Below, piece by piece: positions 24,562 through 37,573 of a stretch of 64,000 bases of DNA; positions within the stretch are counted from its first letter, which is position 1, and every line of letters begins with the position of its first letter. Both the position numbers and the translations under genes were made by a program. This DNA is from Blakeslea trispora (taxonomy: Eukaryota; Mucoromycota; Mucoromycetes; Mucorales; Choanephoraceae): the NCBI GenBank assembly GCA_025331445.1, contig JAIWNE010000077.1:1-64000 (forward strand). Direction: 5' to 3'. Under the pieces are notes generated by a model. That model saw only the letters and a program-made list of their open reading frames with translations, searched no databases and was not told where the DNA came from.

Positions 24562-26183
24562 TTACCAATCGTCAATATGACTTAATCTATGTGCATGCGC
24601 TAAATAAAAAGAGATTCCATAAGCAAGTAAAAAAAAAAAAAAAAAAAGAAGTAGGGGAAAACTTACTTTCTGTTCGCCATTGTGTTTCACATAATCTACC
24701 TTGAGGACATCGTTCTTTTGTAGCCCCTAGAGAATCATGGAAAGGAAAATATCAACAAAGATCGTTTTTTTCAATAACAAAAAAAATTACAATAGACCAA
24801 TCCATCATGAAGGACATCCTTCCAATATTCATAGAATTGACCATTGACAATGGTAGCTGTACAAGTATAACAAGCTCGAAGACAATGAGAAGGCAAAATA
24901 CCCTCTTCTGTTATCCTGTCATAATAATCTTCTTGCTCATCGTCCTCATCGTCATCCTGTGTTGTATTCTCTGTCTGTAAACTGTAATTGGGCAATCGAC
25001 GTGTATTGTAAATCTCCATGCCTAACGATGTCATCCGTCGCAAAATGGCTATGTATGTTGTATGAAAATGTTGTTAAATTTTGAACAGAATGTCATGCAA
25101 GTTCCGCCTTACGAGTAACAGGATAACCATCATTTAAACTCAAGAGACATTCCGACCAAGCTTGGTCCCAGGAAATGCCATTCTCTTCCAAGTATCTCTC
25201 CAAAAGTTCGATCTCTGCTTGATTTAGATGACCCTCTTCCTTTGACTCAATGCTATCGATAGCACGAACCCAGTCAGAAATAGACTCTAAATCTACAAGC
25301 AACTAATTCAATCACACGTCCGTTTTTTTTTTTTTTGTTTTTAGAAAAGACAAACCTTTAAGAATATAGAGTTTGGCAATGTCTGAACGATTGCTACAGT
25401 CCCAGTACTCGCTACAGGAGACCACACCACAAAAACTACAGCATTGATTCAGAGCAGGTTCATTTCCATCAAGCCCTCTTGCAGGCATATATTCATAACA
25501 ATAACCACACAGTATATGACCAAATCCATCTTGTTGCTCTTCTGTGATAGGAATAGAACATGTGTACCCTGTACGGTTACCTGAAATACATGATCTACAG
25601 GGTCTTTTACTATTATCATCATCACTTATTTTTTTATTATAAAAGGGAAGTAAGCATATGTATACATGTTATCCATTATACTTACGAAATAGAAAACGAT
25701 AAATTGATTGATTGAGATTGAGAGCTTGAACTAGTTTTAGCTGAAGAGCTGCCTGATGATGCTACTGTTACATCCGTTGTTGTTATTACTTTCAAAGACT
25801 TTTTCTCTTCCAAGTTGGAGATGATATCAATCAAATTTTGAAGTGTGAAGTTTTTGCTGTAAGAACTAGCTTTGCTTCGACAGATAGGACAAACAAGCGA
25901 GTCTTCTCTAGAGTTTTTTGGGATATATAGCACACAATTCAAACAGAAGCTATGCAAACAAGGTATCAATGCTTGCGGTTTGTCGTAAACATCTTGACAT
26001 AAGGCTTTTTTTTAAAAAAAAGATATATCAATTCCATGAATGAGTCAAGCTCAATGTATGTTACCACAAGTAAGTTCAGTTTTAATGGCATCCTTTTTAT
26101 GCTAATAAGTAATCAAATGGAATTTATCATGTATTGAGAATGAAACTCACTGTAACAGAAGGTGTCTTTAATGAACAAGACAT
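24562..26183 (-). CDS. RING-type E3 ubiquitin ligase, CHFR-like
   Basis: Eight exons (26183-26151, 26101-26065, 26004-25686, 25624-25356, 25292-25113, 25048-24791, 24726-24667, 24599-24562) encode about 397 residues. An N-terminal RING-HC finger is seen: ELTCALCQDVYDKPQALIPC, then CLHSFCLNC and CPICRSK. A Ser-rich linker follows. The C-terminal half is Cys-rich (PCRSC, HILCGYCYEY, CCSFCGVVSC, ACYTC), a layout like the Cys-rich region of CHFR checkpoint ligases. The FHA domain of CHFR is missing. Substrates are unknown. Several splice joins depend on choosing the acceptor that keeps frame (for example 25293 rather than one 8 bp upstream). Confidence 0.75.
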
Positions 26184-27290
26184 GATGGAAAATAAAATAG
26201 TGTACAAGAACAAGCGAGAGAAAAAGAAAGAAAGAAAAAGAAAGCCACAGATAAAAGAGAAAGTGTCTTTATCGGATCATCCGTTTCTCACCATTTTGAT
26301 TTTTTTTTTTTTTTTGCTTTGCAAAATTAAATTCATTTTGGTCAAACCAAAGCTTATTCTTTTATTGGCCAATACTTGGTCCTTTTTTTTTTCTTTGTTC
26401 TATTGGCCAATGCTTGTGTTTGTGCAAGCCCAATCTTCATGTTCATGCTAGCTCAAAGCTTATAGAAAAAAAAGGGAACCAGAGCTTATTTCTTTAAAGA
26501 ATCCGTGTTCAATGAATTACATTAGTTGCCATACGTGACGGTGATCACTTTGATTTGATGAAACTCTTTTAGGTTTTAGCTGAAATCCATAGTGAATCTC
26601 TTTTTGATAGCAACACATCACGATCAAGCAGCTGTAGAAAGCTTGTGCGAAACAAATCATTTTGTGAACGCTATCTCAGTAAGCCTAGCTTCAGAATGTA
26701 TAGGCTAATATAGATAGAAATGACAGGCCATTGACGCTGAAAAGAGGCAATCAACAATTGCAAACTTATAACTTACACAAGAATGGCTGAATTAAGCTAT
26801 TCATTATGCTTTCTTTCTTGTGTAACGAGTCTATTTTGTACAAAGAAGGAAGAGACTCTTTTTTTTTTCCAAACGAAATCAGTTGACAGCCATATTTAAT
26901 CTACGTACGAATTGAACGAGAAACTTATGGCTTCTTTGCTAGTATACTTCTTCCTTCCTCAAGTACATATGCTACAGTGTTTCCCATAATCAAACGCGGA
27001 GAGGATTTGAAGGCCCTCTCCTTTTGAATTGAAACACAGCTTGAAACGAATCACCATCGTTACTTTAGATCAACTGGCCACATTTTTTCTCCCTCTTATA
27101 CTTGCTTGACATATACCAATAAACACGAAATTGTCTGAATTGGGCTTTCTCCCCCTCTCCTCCTAAATAACCATAGTTTCAGTATGAAAGAAAAGAAAAA
27201 GTTCTTTTTTTGACAATTCAATAGACTATCAAATTCCAATTTTATTCGTTTGAAATAGACACTCAAAAAAGAAGAGAAAAAGCAAAAGTT
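26184..27290. promoter_or_regulatory. intergenic 1.1 kb upstream of RING gene
   Basis: No gene is recognised. It holds the promoter of the RING gene and the 3' flank of the PKA gene. Two near-identical palindromic CCAAT elements are at 26363-26378 and 26401-26416. Confidence 0.45.
26363..26416. promoter_or_regulatory. duplicated palindromic CCAAT element
   Basis: TATTGGCCAATACTTG at 26363-26378 and TATTGGCCAATGCTTG at 26401-26416 differ at one base. Each contains ATTGGCCAAT, a CCAAT box on both strands. They lie 180-235 bp upstream of the RING-gene start, where CCAAT-binding (Hap) complexes typically act. Confidence 0.45.
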
Positions 27291-29016
<1,726 letters not shown>

Positions 29017-29794
29017 CTTTCACTGGTCTTATTGAATATATGATAAGACAAAAAAAAAGGCAATATAATAAAGAGGAAAATAAAATTAGATATTAGGAGA
29101 AAACAGAAATAGAAAGTAAGTGAGGAAAGGAGAAAATGAGAACAAAAAAAAATAGAAAGAAAGCAAGGAGAAACAATTAAGAAGTAGAAGAAAGAAAGAG
29201 AGAGAAAGAGAAATAACACGAATGTATAAATTTACATATCGGAATTACAGCTGCTCACAATTGGTGAGACCTATGCTGGTTTTTTTAGTAGTAATTGAAT
29301 TTGTTTTGAAATGAAAAATAGCTGTGTTGAAGTTGAGTTTTATTTTTAAAAGTTGAAGCAGAATAAATAAATTAATTGAAGCACCGACAGAAAAAAAAAA
29401 GCTTTGTGCTCCAAATGTGCCAAACTATTATCCATGTTGCTTTGTTCATTTGGTGAGTCTGCATAGGACTATGTCACTTTGACCAGCTTGTCTTTTCTTT
29501 TTACTGCTTGTTATTCAGAATAATAATAGCTCGGCAAGACAGTCCGGTAGGCATACTGTTCCCATTTTTTTAGCTCTCCTTGAAGATCAAGATGTCAGTT
29601 GCAGAACTATACCAGAATCTTGTCGTCATATCTCGCATTCGAATAGTACAAAAAAAAACGAACAAAATGTACGTTTGCTTCTAGACAGATACTGAGCAAA
29701 AGCTTTGATTTTTATTGAATTCAGTGTCTTCCATTGTTTTCAAACTGGAATTTCCATCTTTCGATCAAGAATTCTATCTCGCTTTCCATTACTA

Positions 29795-31726
29795 CACTTG
29801 ATGAATTGTATTCAGACAAGCTGCAAGATCACGATTCCAGAGCTGAGCGGGAACAAAACCTCATAGTCTAGAGATATACCAGTTGGTGTAAGTCTGGACG
29901 CATTGCTGATTTTTACAACGCAAGAGACCATGACACCTAACTGTAAATCAATAAAGCTCACTTGGAGGATTAGGACGTTGTCTAGAATTGGGAACGTTGA
30001 GGGAGGTTGCTAAAGATATATCTTGATAGTCAGGACAACATCGGCTGGTGCAATATTCATCAATCAAATACATCTTAAAACCCTTTTCCTTCAGTAAGCG
30101 ACGAAAGCCAACTCCTCGGATAGGTTCGTGGTATCTTGCATGTGGTGCACTTTAATTATCCATCACAAACACAGCATCAAGCATCAAGTTTTGACTTCAA
30201 GTTAGCGATAAGCCGTGTGTTAGTTTTCTGTTTTCGTATGTTCGAGCAGAAAAGCAATTTTCTGTGCATGATTTCTTGATCTCTACGATGCTGCTGAAGT
30301 CCAGGAATCAAAGTGTTGGAATAAAAACCACTTAAAGTCGGTGACATGAGATCTAAAGGCTGGTGATATGGAACAACGATAGACTTCAAATCCTCCAACT
30401 GTCTTTCTGTATCAGCTACCAATTCATACTTTGCTTGCTCGTGCATGGTTCGGTAACGTCTTGTACGACGCAGATGATTCTCAGTGCATTTGGTCCAATC
30501 TTAGCCTGAGAGTTTTCGTACAAGCAATAAAGAAGATCTTGACGACCAGGGTCAGCTAACAGACAGCGATTTCTCAAACCACGTAGTTGCTCAGCAGTCA
30601 AATATTCAATGTATTGGATATTCTCCTGAGCAAATTGAATATTACGTCTGCTTCCAACTCGAGAACTGTTTATAGTCTTCAGAATGACAACACTCAAAAC
30701 CGCCAATTTGAAGCATTCTTTGAAACCTTAAAGTATCAATTGTTCTTTGCTCGTTGAATGGTCTTCGCTCTAGATTAATTGCACCGTTCCAAGCCAAAGT
30801 TCAGTCGAGATTGTCAACGTAATTACAGTCTAAAATGTTCTGAACCAAGATTTTGGTGTCAATCATGCAAAAACGAGGGGACTAAGGACGTCGCAAAGGA
30901 AACACATTAAACACAGGTAAGCTCAAGGTAAACCTAGGTTATGGTAAGCTTTGAAGTGATTCAGAGGTTGGAATTTGCTGTCATAATATATGTTGTTTTT
31001 ATCAAAGTGAAAATCGTCGGTATAGCTTGTTGGGATTGAAGGCAAAGCATCTAATGCAATTTGCAAGTTGTCATCATTGAGTCTTCTACGAACTTTACCG
31101 AAATTTTGATCAGTTATCCTTTGACTAATAGTTATCTTGAAGCACCCAAAAGGAGCAGTGACATAATTGTAGATGCTTTCTTTAGTTGCCTCAGCAGAGA
31201 GTCCAGCAGCAACACCGGCAGCATGCACCCCACATCTTCTATTTCTAGCACCTAGTAATATGTTCACAGCACTTTTCAACTTGTTTACAATGTTGCTCTT
31301 GATGTTGTTGTGATAAGAAGTGTGCATTTTGATGGATTCATAGAGAGCAGTTTGCTGGGAATACTTGAATTGCGGACGTATATGATTTGACACCATCAAG
31401 CAATGAGGAAGATGCCCGTTGATGAGCTCACGAATTTGATTTGATTCCTCTAGCCTTAGTGCTCTTCTTGGATAAGTGACCAAACTCAACCATGCTTCTT
31501 TAAAGAATATAGGATTCAAGTAATCAACAATATTAAATGCAAGATCAACATTTAAATGGGCAACCAAAATAAACTTGATAAAGAGATAAGCTTACATTGT
31601 AATCTGATGAACAGAAACAACGTAATTACGGATGGCTTTCCTGCTTGCCATGTCAACTACAACCTTCTTAAACGAAGTCTTGCCAGAAAGGATTTCTTGG
31701 GTAGTAGGTTGGTCGTCAAAGTTCAT
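29795..31726 (-). pseudogene. Fanzor (TnpB-like RNA-guided nuclease) relic
   Basis: A decayed gene of a eukaryotic TnpB-like family carried by mobile elements. From ATG 31726 one frame runs to 30923 except for an in-frame TAA at 31592-31594. Frame shifts and further stops (TAG, TGA) follow between 30923 and 30706. The RuvC-like pieces can still be read in order: LLADPGRQDLLYC (RuvC-I Asp, about 30520-30562), MYLIDEYCTSRCCP (RuvC-II Glu and first zinc Cys, about 30020-30065), CHGLLRCKNQQC (zinc ribbon) and WNRDLAACLN (RuvC-III Asp, about 29808-29840). It cannot encode a full-length protein. The family call rests on the motif order; a homology search would settle it. The 780 bp between it and the PKA start show nothing else. 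Confidence 0.7.
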
Positions 31727-32509
31727 TTTATGTCTGGGTTCAATGTTGTGAGATTGGAGTTTTCCACAAGATTAGCCGTAACTGAATACTTGCGAACTGA
31801 TGCTGTGTGACAGAAACAAAACAAAAAGTGATAAAAAGGTATATAGAAATCAGGGGTTCTAGAATAAAGCACAGACAAAAAAGTATATTAATTTTCTCTT
31901 TATTCTTAAAAGAGGAAAAATGTATCCAAAATAAATGATACGATGGTTTATATACAATAAAAATGTTGTCAAAGCGAAGGCGGAAAATGTAGTTAATCCC
32001 ACCCAACAATCCTGGCTTACACATTTGAAGAATCTATCACAAAATCTTACAGTCAGATAGTAAACCTCTAATGAATTCTATGTTAGGAACCAAACATAAA
32101 TACCAATAGCTGTCAAATTACTTTTACCACAACAAGATCCAGAATTGATTACTCATTTAAATACTCTTGTTAACAACATAGTAGATAGAACTTTTCTCGA
32201 CTTTTTATTCCAATGATTATTGCTAGATGTTGAAGTAAACAAAGACAAATACTCTTTACCTCATGTACACAATGCATCATTGTGTCGGGATGAAATAGGA
32301 AGAAACACGCAGAAATCATCAGCACTATACACAGCAATTTGGTACACCAAAAGAACATTAATCAGTCTTAGCACACTCAGGGACATTGATCCAATGAGAT
32401 TTGTCGGCAACAAATTATGTCTTAGTACTGTCTACTTCTACTGTAATGTCAAGATAGATTCCTTTCTTTGTAATCATCTGAGTCACAAGCGCAACTAGCA
32501 ACATGAGCT
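31727..32509. other. unassigned sequence between the two Fanzor relics
   Basis: About 780 bp with short broken ORFs (for example a plus-strand frame at 32220-32498). It may contain the promoter ends or N-terminal parts of either relic, but I cannot identify any of it. Confidence 0.3.
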
Positions 32510-32790
32510 GTATAAACAGACCAACTACTAATACAAACGCATCTACAGACGAATTACTTGACTTTCCAAGTCTGGGGGACATTGGAGAATGCAATTGACA
32601 GAATTACATTGCGAAAAGTACATACGATCCTCAAGTGTAAATCTTGTAGTACCGTATAGAATCGTGATGTCAATGCTGTGAAGAACATTCATTATGTCTT
32701 CACTTATCAAGCAAATTACAACGATGAAAAACCGTCTATCTTTCAAAGAACCTCCCCTTTAATACGGCAATCATAACATTGTCGTGCTTC
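32510..32790 (+). pseudogene. 3' piece of a second Fanzor-like nuclease gene
   Basis: A short plus-strand relic. In one frame it reads VHTILKCKSCSTV, then TAG, then NRDVNAVKNIHYVF and PSIFQRTS. This is the zinc-ribbon plus RuvC-III end of TnpB-like proteins, in which a Trp normally precedes NRD; here tgg appears as tag (about 32657-32659). The other zinc Cys pair seems lost (QVWG where CxxCG is expected). It is not the same subtype as the minus-strand relic, whose RuvC-III reads NRDLAA. Confidence 0.55.
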
Positions 32791-32859
32791 TTATGGTCTG
32801 TAAGTGATTATCAAAATGTGTTGACATTGTTGTACATTTACATCTGAGCACTATAAGCC

Positions 32860-33634
32860 ATTTAGACGAAAAGAAATTCAAGAAGAACAAGAAGTCAGAA
32901 AATTACAAATTAATATAGGTAGTTGAAGAAGTAGTGCATAACTTTAAGAAGCTGGAAAACAGAGAATGACTTATCAATGAAAATTTGCAAGCATTCTGGA
33001 TATACTTCTGGAAGACGAAGGTGTGGCTGTGTACGATGGTGAAAAGGTCTCGAAAGATACTCAGCGGATACACATCTTAAACAGAGATGAGGACAATGGA
33101 CGGAAGACTGACTTGTTAATAGAAACAAAGTACGGTGATGTATTGATTGAGTTGTGCTCCATAGAATTTAAAGTACACGATGCAATAAATATTACCTGTA
33201 ATAAGCAACAGTCAAGAAACATTATAACAAATATCAGTACATTGAACAGTATCAGCAAGCAATCGAGTCATATCTTACATGGATTTGGAGTGGAAGAGAG
33301 GATTACTTGGTGTAGGTCTTTTGATTTAAAGATGTGATGGTATCTTATTTTATTGAGGACCTTCATATACCAAAAAAATCTTATGGAGCTCAATGATTTT
33401 CGAAGCACTCTTCAATGTCTTTGCTTTTGGCGGGATAGTGTAGTCAAGCTAAGCAACGAAATCAGATTAGCAGCATGTAAAGAAAAGAGGAAGTATATTG
33501 TGTCAGATATCAGCGCACCCTCTAGATCGTTCAATAGCCCACCAAGATCATCAGTTCAAGGGTTACGCATCACACCGTTCTTTACATCAACACATAAAAG
33601 GACAAGAAAAGTAGTGGAGCAAGAAGATGTTTGA
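32860..33634 (+). pseudogene. relic of a Mucorales repeat family, nuclease-like
   Basis: Two adjacent frames (33023-33337 and 33353-33634) plus broken sequence upstream read as one degraded protein. The first frame contains GRKTDLLIET and, after 13-18 residues, IELCSIEFKVHD. The order G-R-K-x-D, then E and E-F-K, resembles a PD-(D/E)-x-K nuclease core, though no function is known to me. The second frame has a C-terminal FRSTLQCLCFWRDSVVKL and ends RKVVEQEDV. Proteins of this look recur in Mucorales genomes from my recollection; a copy-number search would test that. Confidence 0.4.
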
Positions 33635-36126
33635 CGTGTGTAATCACCTCAATAACCTATTTTTTTTTCTTTTCTTTCCTCATAATGACTTTTTTTTATT
33701 TGCCTCACTCTATTCATTAGATATAGAATGATATGGCTCAATCTAGCGACCCATTATTTATTCTCAACAAAAAAGATGAGTGTTGCATATTCCACATTCT
33801 TCTTGACATTTACTGTCATATTCAATGGTTTCGACAACCTTAAGCTTAAATCGAAGTGATTCAAAGGAGTTTTCACTGCTCTACCCTTGCCTTTCTTTTC
33901 TTTTTTCTCTATGATGCCTCTGGTCGTTAACTTTTGAGCCCAAGTTTAGAGTATACAGAAAAGAATGGATAAACTAAACTTAATTTCCCAGCTTAAATAA
34001 TGCAAAAGACAAAGCTTATTTTTTGTTACACATACAATTTTATGCTATAAAGTTACACAATAGACTACTTGTACAACTGTGTGATCTTCCTACTTATTGA
34101 CTGTTTAATCTTCTTTGTTAAGACATACTTGCGCTTTTACATTGAAATAGTGTTGCTATCGTTTACTATTTATTTCATACATATGCCTTGAGAAGCACTA
34201 TTTGTTCTTGTTTATGAAGGGGGTTATTTCTTGTATAGCTGTCCTGTTTTTATGGAGATTGAGTATGAGTCGTTTGATATAAGAATAAATTATATAAGAA
34301 TGCAATCCCTTTGAAATTATAATTGTTTCAAGTGCTAACATGCCATTCAATGTGAGATTGCCTTTCTCGAGAGTGTAAACACTCTTAAATAAAGCGACTA
34401 TTGTACATTTACTTGTCCAACAATCTATTCTTTTTTTCTTCTCAATTCTGAAACCGGATCAAACATCTTTTTTGTTTGTTTGTTTTAAACAAAGTCGAAC
34501 TCACTTTGTTCATCACAATTAGGTCATTTTTATGACATTTGTTGAAGAATCAATCAACTCTCAATGCCAAAGAATGATGTGAATTGAACTGTAGCTGGCT
34601 TTACTATCAGCTTGTATTGAATGAAAAGTCTGCCAAGATCCTCAGCATTATACCTACTAGCACCGTCTTTATCTAGACTAACATAGAAAGGAACTGAAAG
34701 GCAAATGCGAAAATCGTATTTGCTGAAGAGCGAATCATTGGAATAATCACAAAGAAGAACCCACACATCTATGATGAAACAGAAATTCGGATATAATTGA
34801 CAACTTTGGTAAGCAGCATGTATAAACATATATCAATTTATCTGCAGAGAAAGATTTTAGAAAATTACCAAAAGTAAAATATTTGTCTTTCTTGCTTTGC
34901 AACTATCTTATGTCTAAAAGTCGATACTTTTTTTTTATCTTGGTGTACTTTCGTTCATCGCATCACCCATCATGTAAATAGTAATGGAGTTCATTCGTCT
35001 TTACAAACAAGGTGTTGAACTCTAGTCCATGTGATTCAGAACAGTTGAAAGCAAACAACTTGATGCTTGTACAAATACAAACAAAAAACAAAGGGGGAGG
35101 GACAGGAACAAAGTAATAGAATTTGTTGATTAATTACCTTCACTTCATACAAGTGACTTTCTACGTATAACTATGCTTTATTTCCCAATAGTTGGCTTTC
35201 TTGTATAACTATTGATCTTGGTTTAATGAAGTATCAATTGTAGATATCCTCGCAATGAACTTTCCAGACTTTTCACTTTTCTCTTTTTCGCTATCTTAAG
35301 CTTGATTTCATATTGTTTGCAGAACAGAGAGTGCTTTTGATTATGATGGATTTATTAAAAAAAAAGGGGGGGGGCTTTTGCTTTGTTTTTAAACAACAAA
35401 CTTGGTAAAGTTTGGTAGATAGATAGTTATGTGTATCATACAAACTGTATTATAAAAGAAACTCAGTTACACGATCAGCTCAAGTTTACTGAAGTCTGAT
35501 TTGATTCAATTTTGGTCACATGATTGCTCTACCAAAGCCAAAGTAGGTTTTTTTTTTTTCTTTGAAACTATAGCTCAATATAGGAATAGCTACTTGATGT
35601 AGCCTTTATTCCTTGTTGACATACTGCAGGTTTCTTTTTAAAATAAAAAGAAGCAAAAATAGACTACAATAGCTATGATAGCAAAGCTATTCAGTGCTGC
35701 TTGCATTGTCATTTTACCCGCCTGAATTCTCAAATGATACTGCGTTTCCAAAAACTTCAATTGCATTGATTCAAGAAACAGCGTATATACTTACTTTAAA
35801 ATAAAGGAAGGAGAAGGCAGTACAAGCAAGTTTGAGAAAAAAAGATTCCTCTAGCTCAATGATGTATATCAGAAAACATACATGTATACATATACATATA
35901 TTACATCTTTAACTCTAAACAAGTAACCTGTTTTTTTAATAGTTCAACTATACGTAAAGAAACATGATCCGACCATCATTGTTTTTTAGTATTTTTTTTA
36001 CTGTGCAACTTATACAGCATAGCCTTTATGTCAGAAAAACATTGATAGGATAGATATAGAACAGAAAAAAAGGTATAAAAGAGAACACCTCTTGCTTAAT
36101 CCTTTCTTTTTATTATTCATTACAAC
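33635..36126. other. 2.5 kb gene-poor region
   Basis: AT-rich sequence with scattered homopolymers. The longest frame (minus, 34554-34829, 91 codons) has no family resemblance. The last 100 bp carry TATA-like tataaaag at 36073-36080, which fits the promoter of the next gene. Confidence 0.35.
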
Positions 36127-37011
36127 ATGAAAACTTTTGGAATTATTCTTACTGCAGCTTTTCTATCTCTTTTGCAAGGAACTCTGGGCGCCGTGGTTGA
36201 TGAGAGGGCATATCGGTAAGCTTAATTTTTTTTCTTTTGAGGGAGAGAGAGAGAGATAAAAGTTGGAATTTATTCCAAGCCCAGAATAACTAAGCATTGA
36301 AATGTATTGTAGTGGTGGTGGCGGTGGATCCAGCCCTCCTACCCCTCCTACTCCTCCCACTCCTCCCACTCCCCCAGGATCTAACTTCCGCTATCGTTTC
36401 CCTTCTGGCCCTCCTACTCCTCCTACTCCTCCAACTCCACCCACTCCTCCAAGCAAGAGATCTCTTGAGTAAGTCTGTCTTTTATGCTGCCGTTAGCAAT
36501 TTATGAATGCAGTTCTTTAAATTTTTGTAGTGAACGAGATGTAACAACTGACGCAGGTGCAGCCGATGTTGCCGCTCTACCTATCATTCCAGGCAGGTTT
36601 GGTCCAGGCGGCTTTATTCCTCCTACTCCCCCTACTCCTCCCACTCCTCCAGGTGGATTTGGTCCAGGTGGCTTTATTCCTCCCACCCCTCCTACTCCTC
36701 CCACTCCTCCAGGTGGATTTGGTCCAGGCGGATTTATACCTCCTACCCCTCCTACTCCTCCTACTCCTCCAGGCGTATTCAATCCACGCGTGTTTGTCAC
36801 TCCTTTTGACATGTTCGGTCCAGGCATGTTTGGCCCAGGCTTGTTTATTCCTCCTACTCCTCCTACCCCTCCTACTCCTCCAAGTGGTGGAGGTGCTCCA
36901 ACCCCCCCTACTCCTCCTACTCCCCCTACTTTCCCTTGGACTAATTGGCCCAATTGGCCCAATTGGCCTGGGTGGAACACTTGGACCATGGTTCCTATGA
37001 TAACTGCATAA
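36127..37011 (+). CDS. Secreted Pro-Thr repeat protein
   Basis: Three exons (36127-36215, 36313-36468, 36531-37011) encode about 241 residues. A signal peptide (MKTFGIILTAAFLSLLQGTLG) is followed by several blocks of P-T-P-P repeats. A dibasic KR in PSKRSLDERD could be a Kex2 site. A 60 bp unit encoding GGFGPGGFIPPTPPTPPTPP is repeated three times with few changes, then varied, and the end is Trp-rich (NWPNWPNWPGW). Such sequences suggest an O-mannosylated wall or extracellular protein. I know no characterised homologue. Reverse-strand frames across it are repeats of codon pattern, not genes. Confidence 0.75.
36596..36776 (+). repeat. 60 bp tandem coding repeat, 3 copies
   Basis: Three head-to-tail units, each giving G-F-G-P-G-G-F-I followed by three P-P-T blocks. 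Differences are mostly synonymous third-base changes (cct/ccc, ggt/ggc), so the protein unit is kept. Confidence 0.9.
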
Positions 37012-37573
37012 ATCTTTTGTTAGCATTTCTTCATTGCTTTTTTTAGAAGAATACATCTTCTTCTATATCCTCTCTCTTTTTCTTTCTTCTTTTTTTTTCT
37101 CAATAAAGAAACAGTTCTCTTTTTACAAAAAAAAACTATTTAAAGTTGCTTGACTTACACTTGTTGTTTTTAAGGCTTGTTATCAATCTAAAATTACACG
37201 AATATATATTTTTTTTTTTTTTGCATAGTACACACTTTACCCACCATGTACTGCCTGCGTGTTTGTAAAATTCTTTACTGTATATGCTTCAGCCTTTATT
37301 TTAGTTTGATGAACTAAATGAGATTAAACGAGAAACATCTCAGGGTATTGGTATGAATCAACAATAAGTTGCTATGATACCTAAGAAAAAAAAGAGGCTC
37401 TGTGATATATACTCGAGTACAATTACTAAACATAATATTTTATCAGCCAACCAACAAAATGAGACTCCATTTTTAAATTTGTGAACCGAAAAAAAAAAAC
37501 TAAAATTAGCCAAATTAAGCTTGCCCCTTTTTTTTTAGCTCTTTTTTTTTTTCTGTTTCTAAACACAACTACC
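37012..37573. other. intergenic region
   Basis: About 560 bp of T-rich sequence, the 3' flank of the Pro-Thr gene and the promoter of the coiled-coil gene. Nothing else is seen. Confidence 0.35.

Noticed and set aside
34554..34829. 91-codon minus-strand frame
   Set aside because: No family resemblance, no convincing promoter or splice context.
36501..37056. Two long minus-strand frames over the Pro-Thr repeats
   Set aside because: They arise from the regular codon pattern of the repeat; the plus-strand frame has a signal peptide and fitting splice sites.
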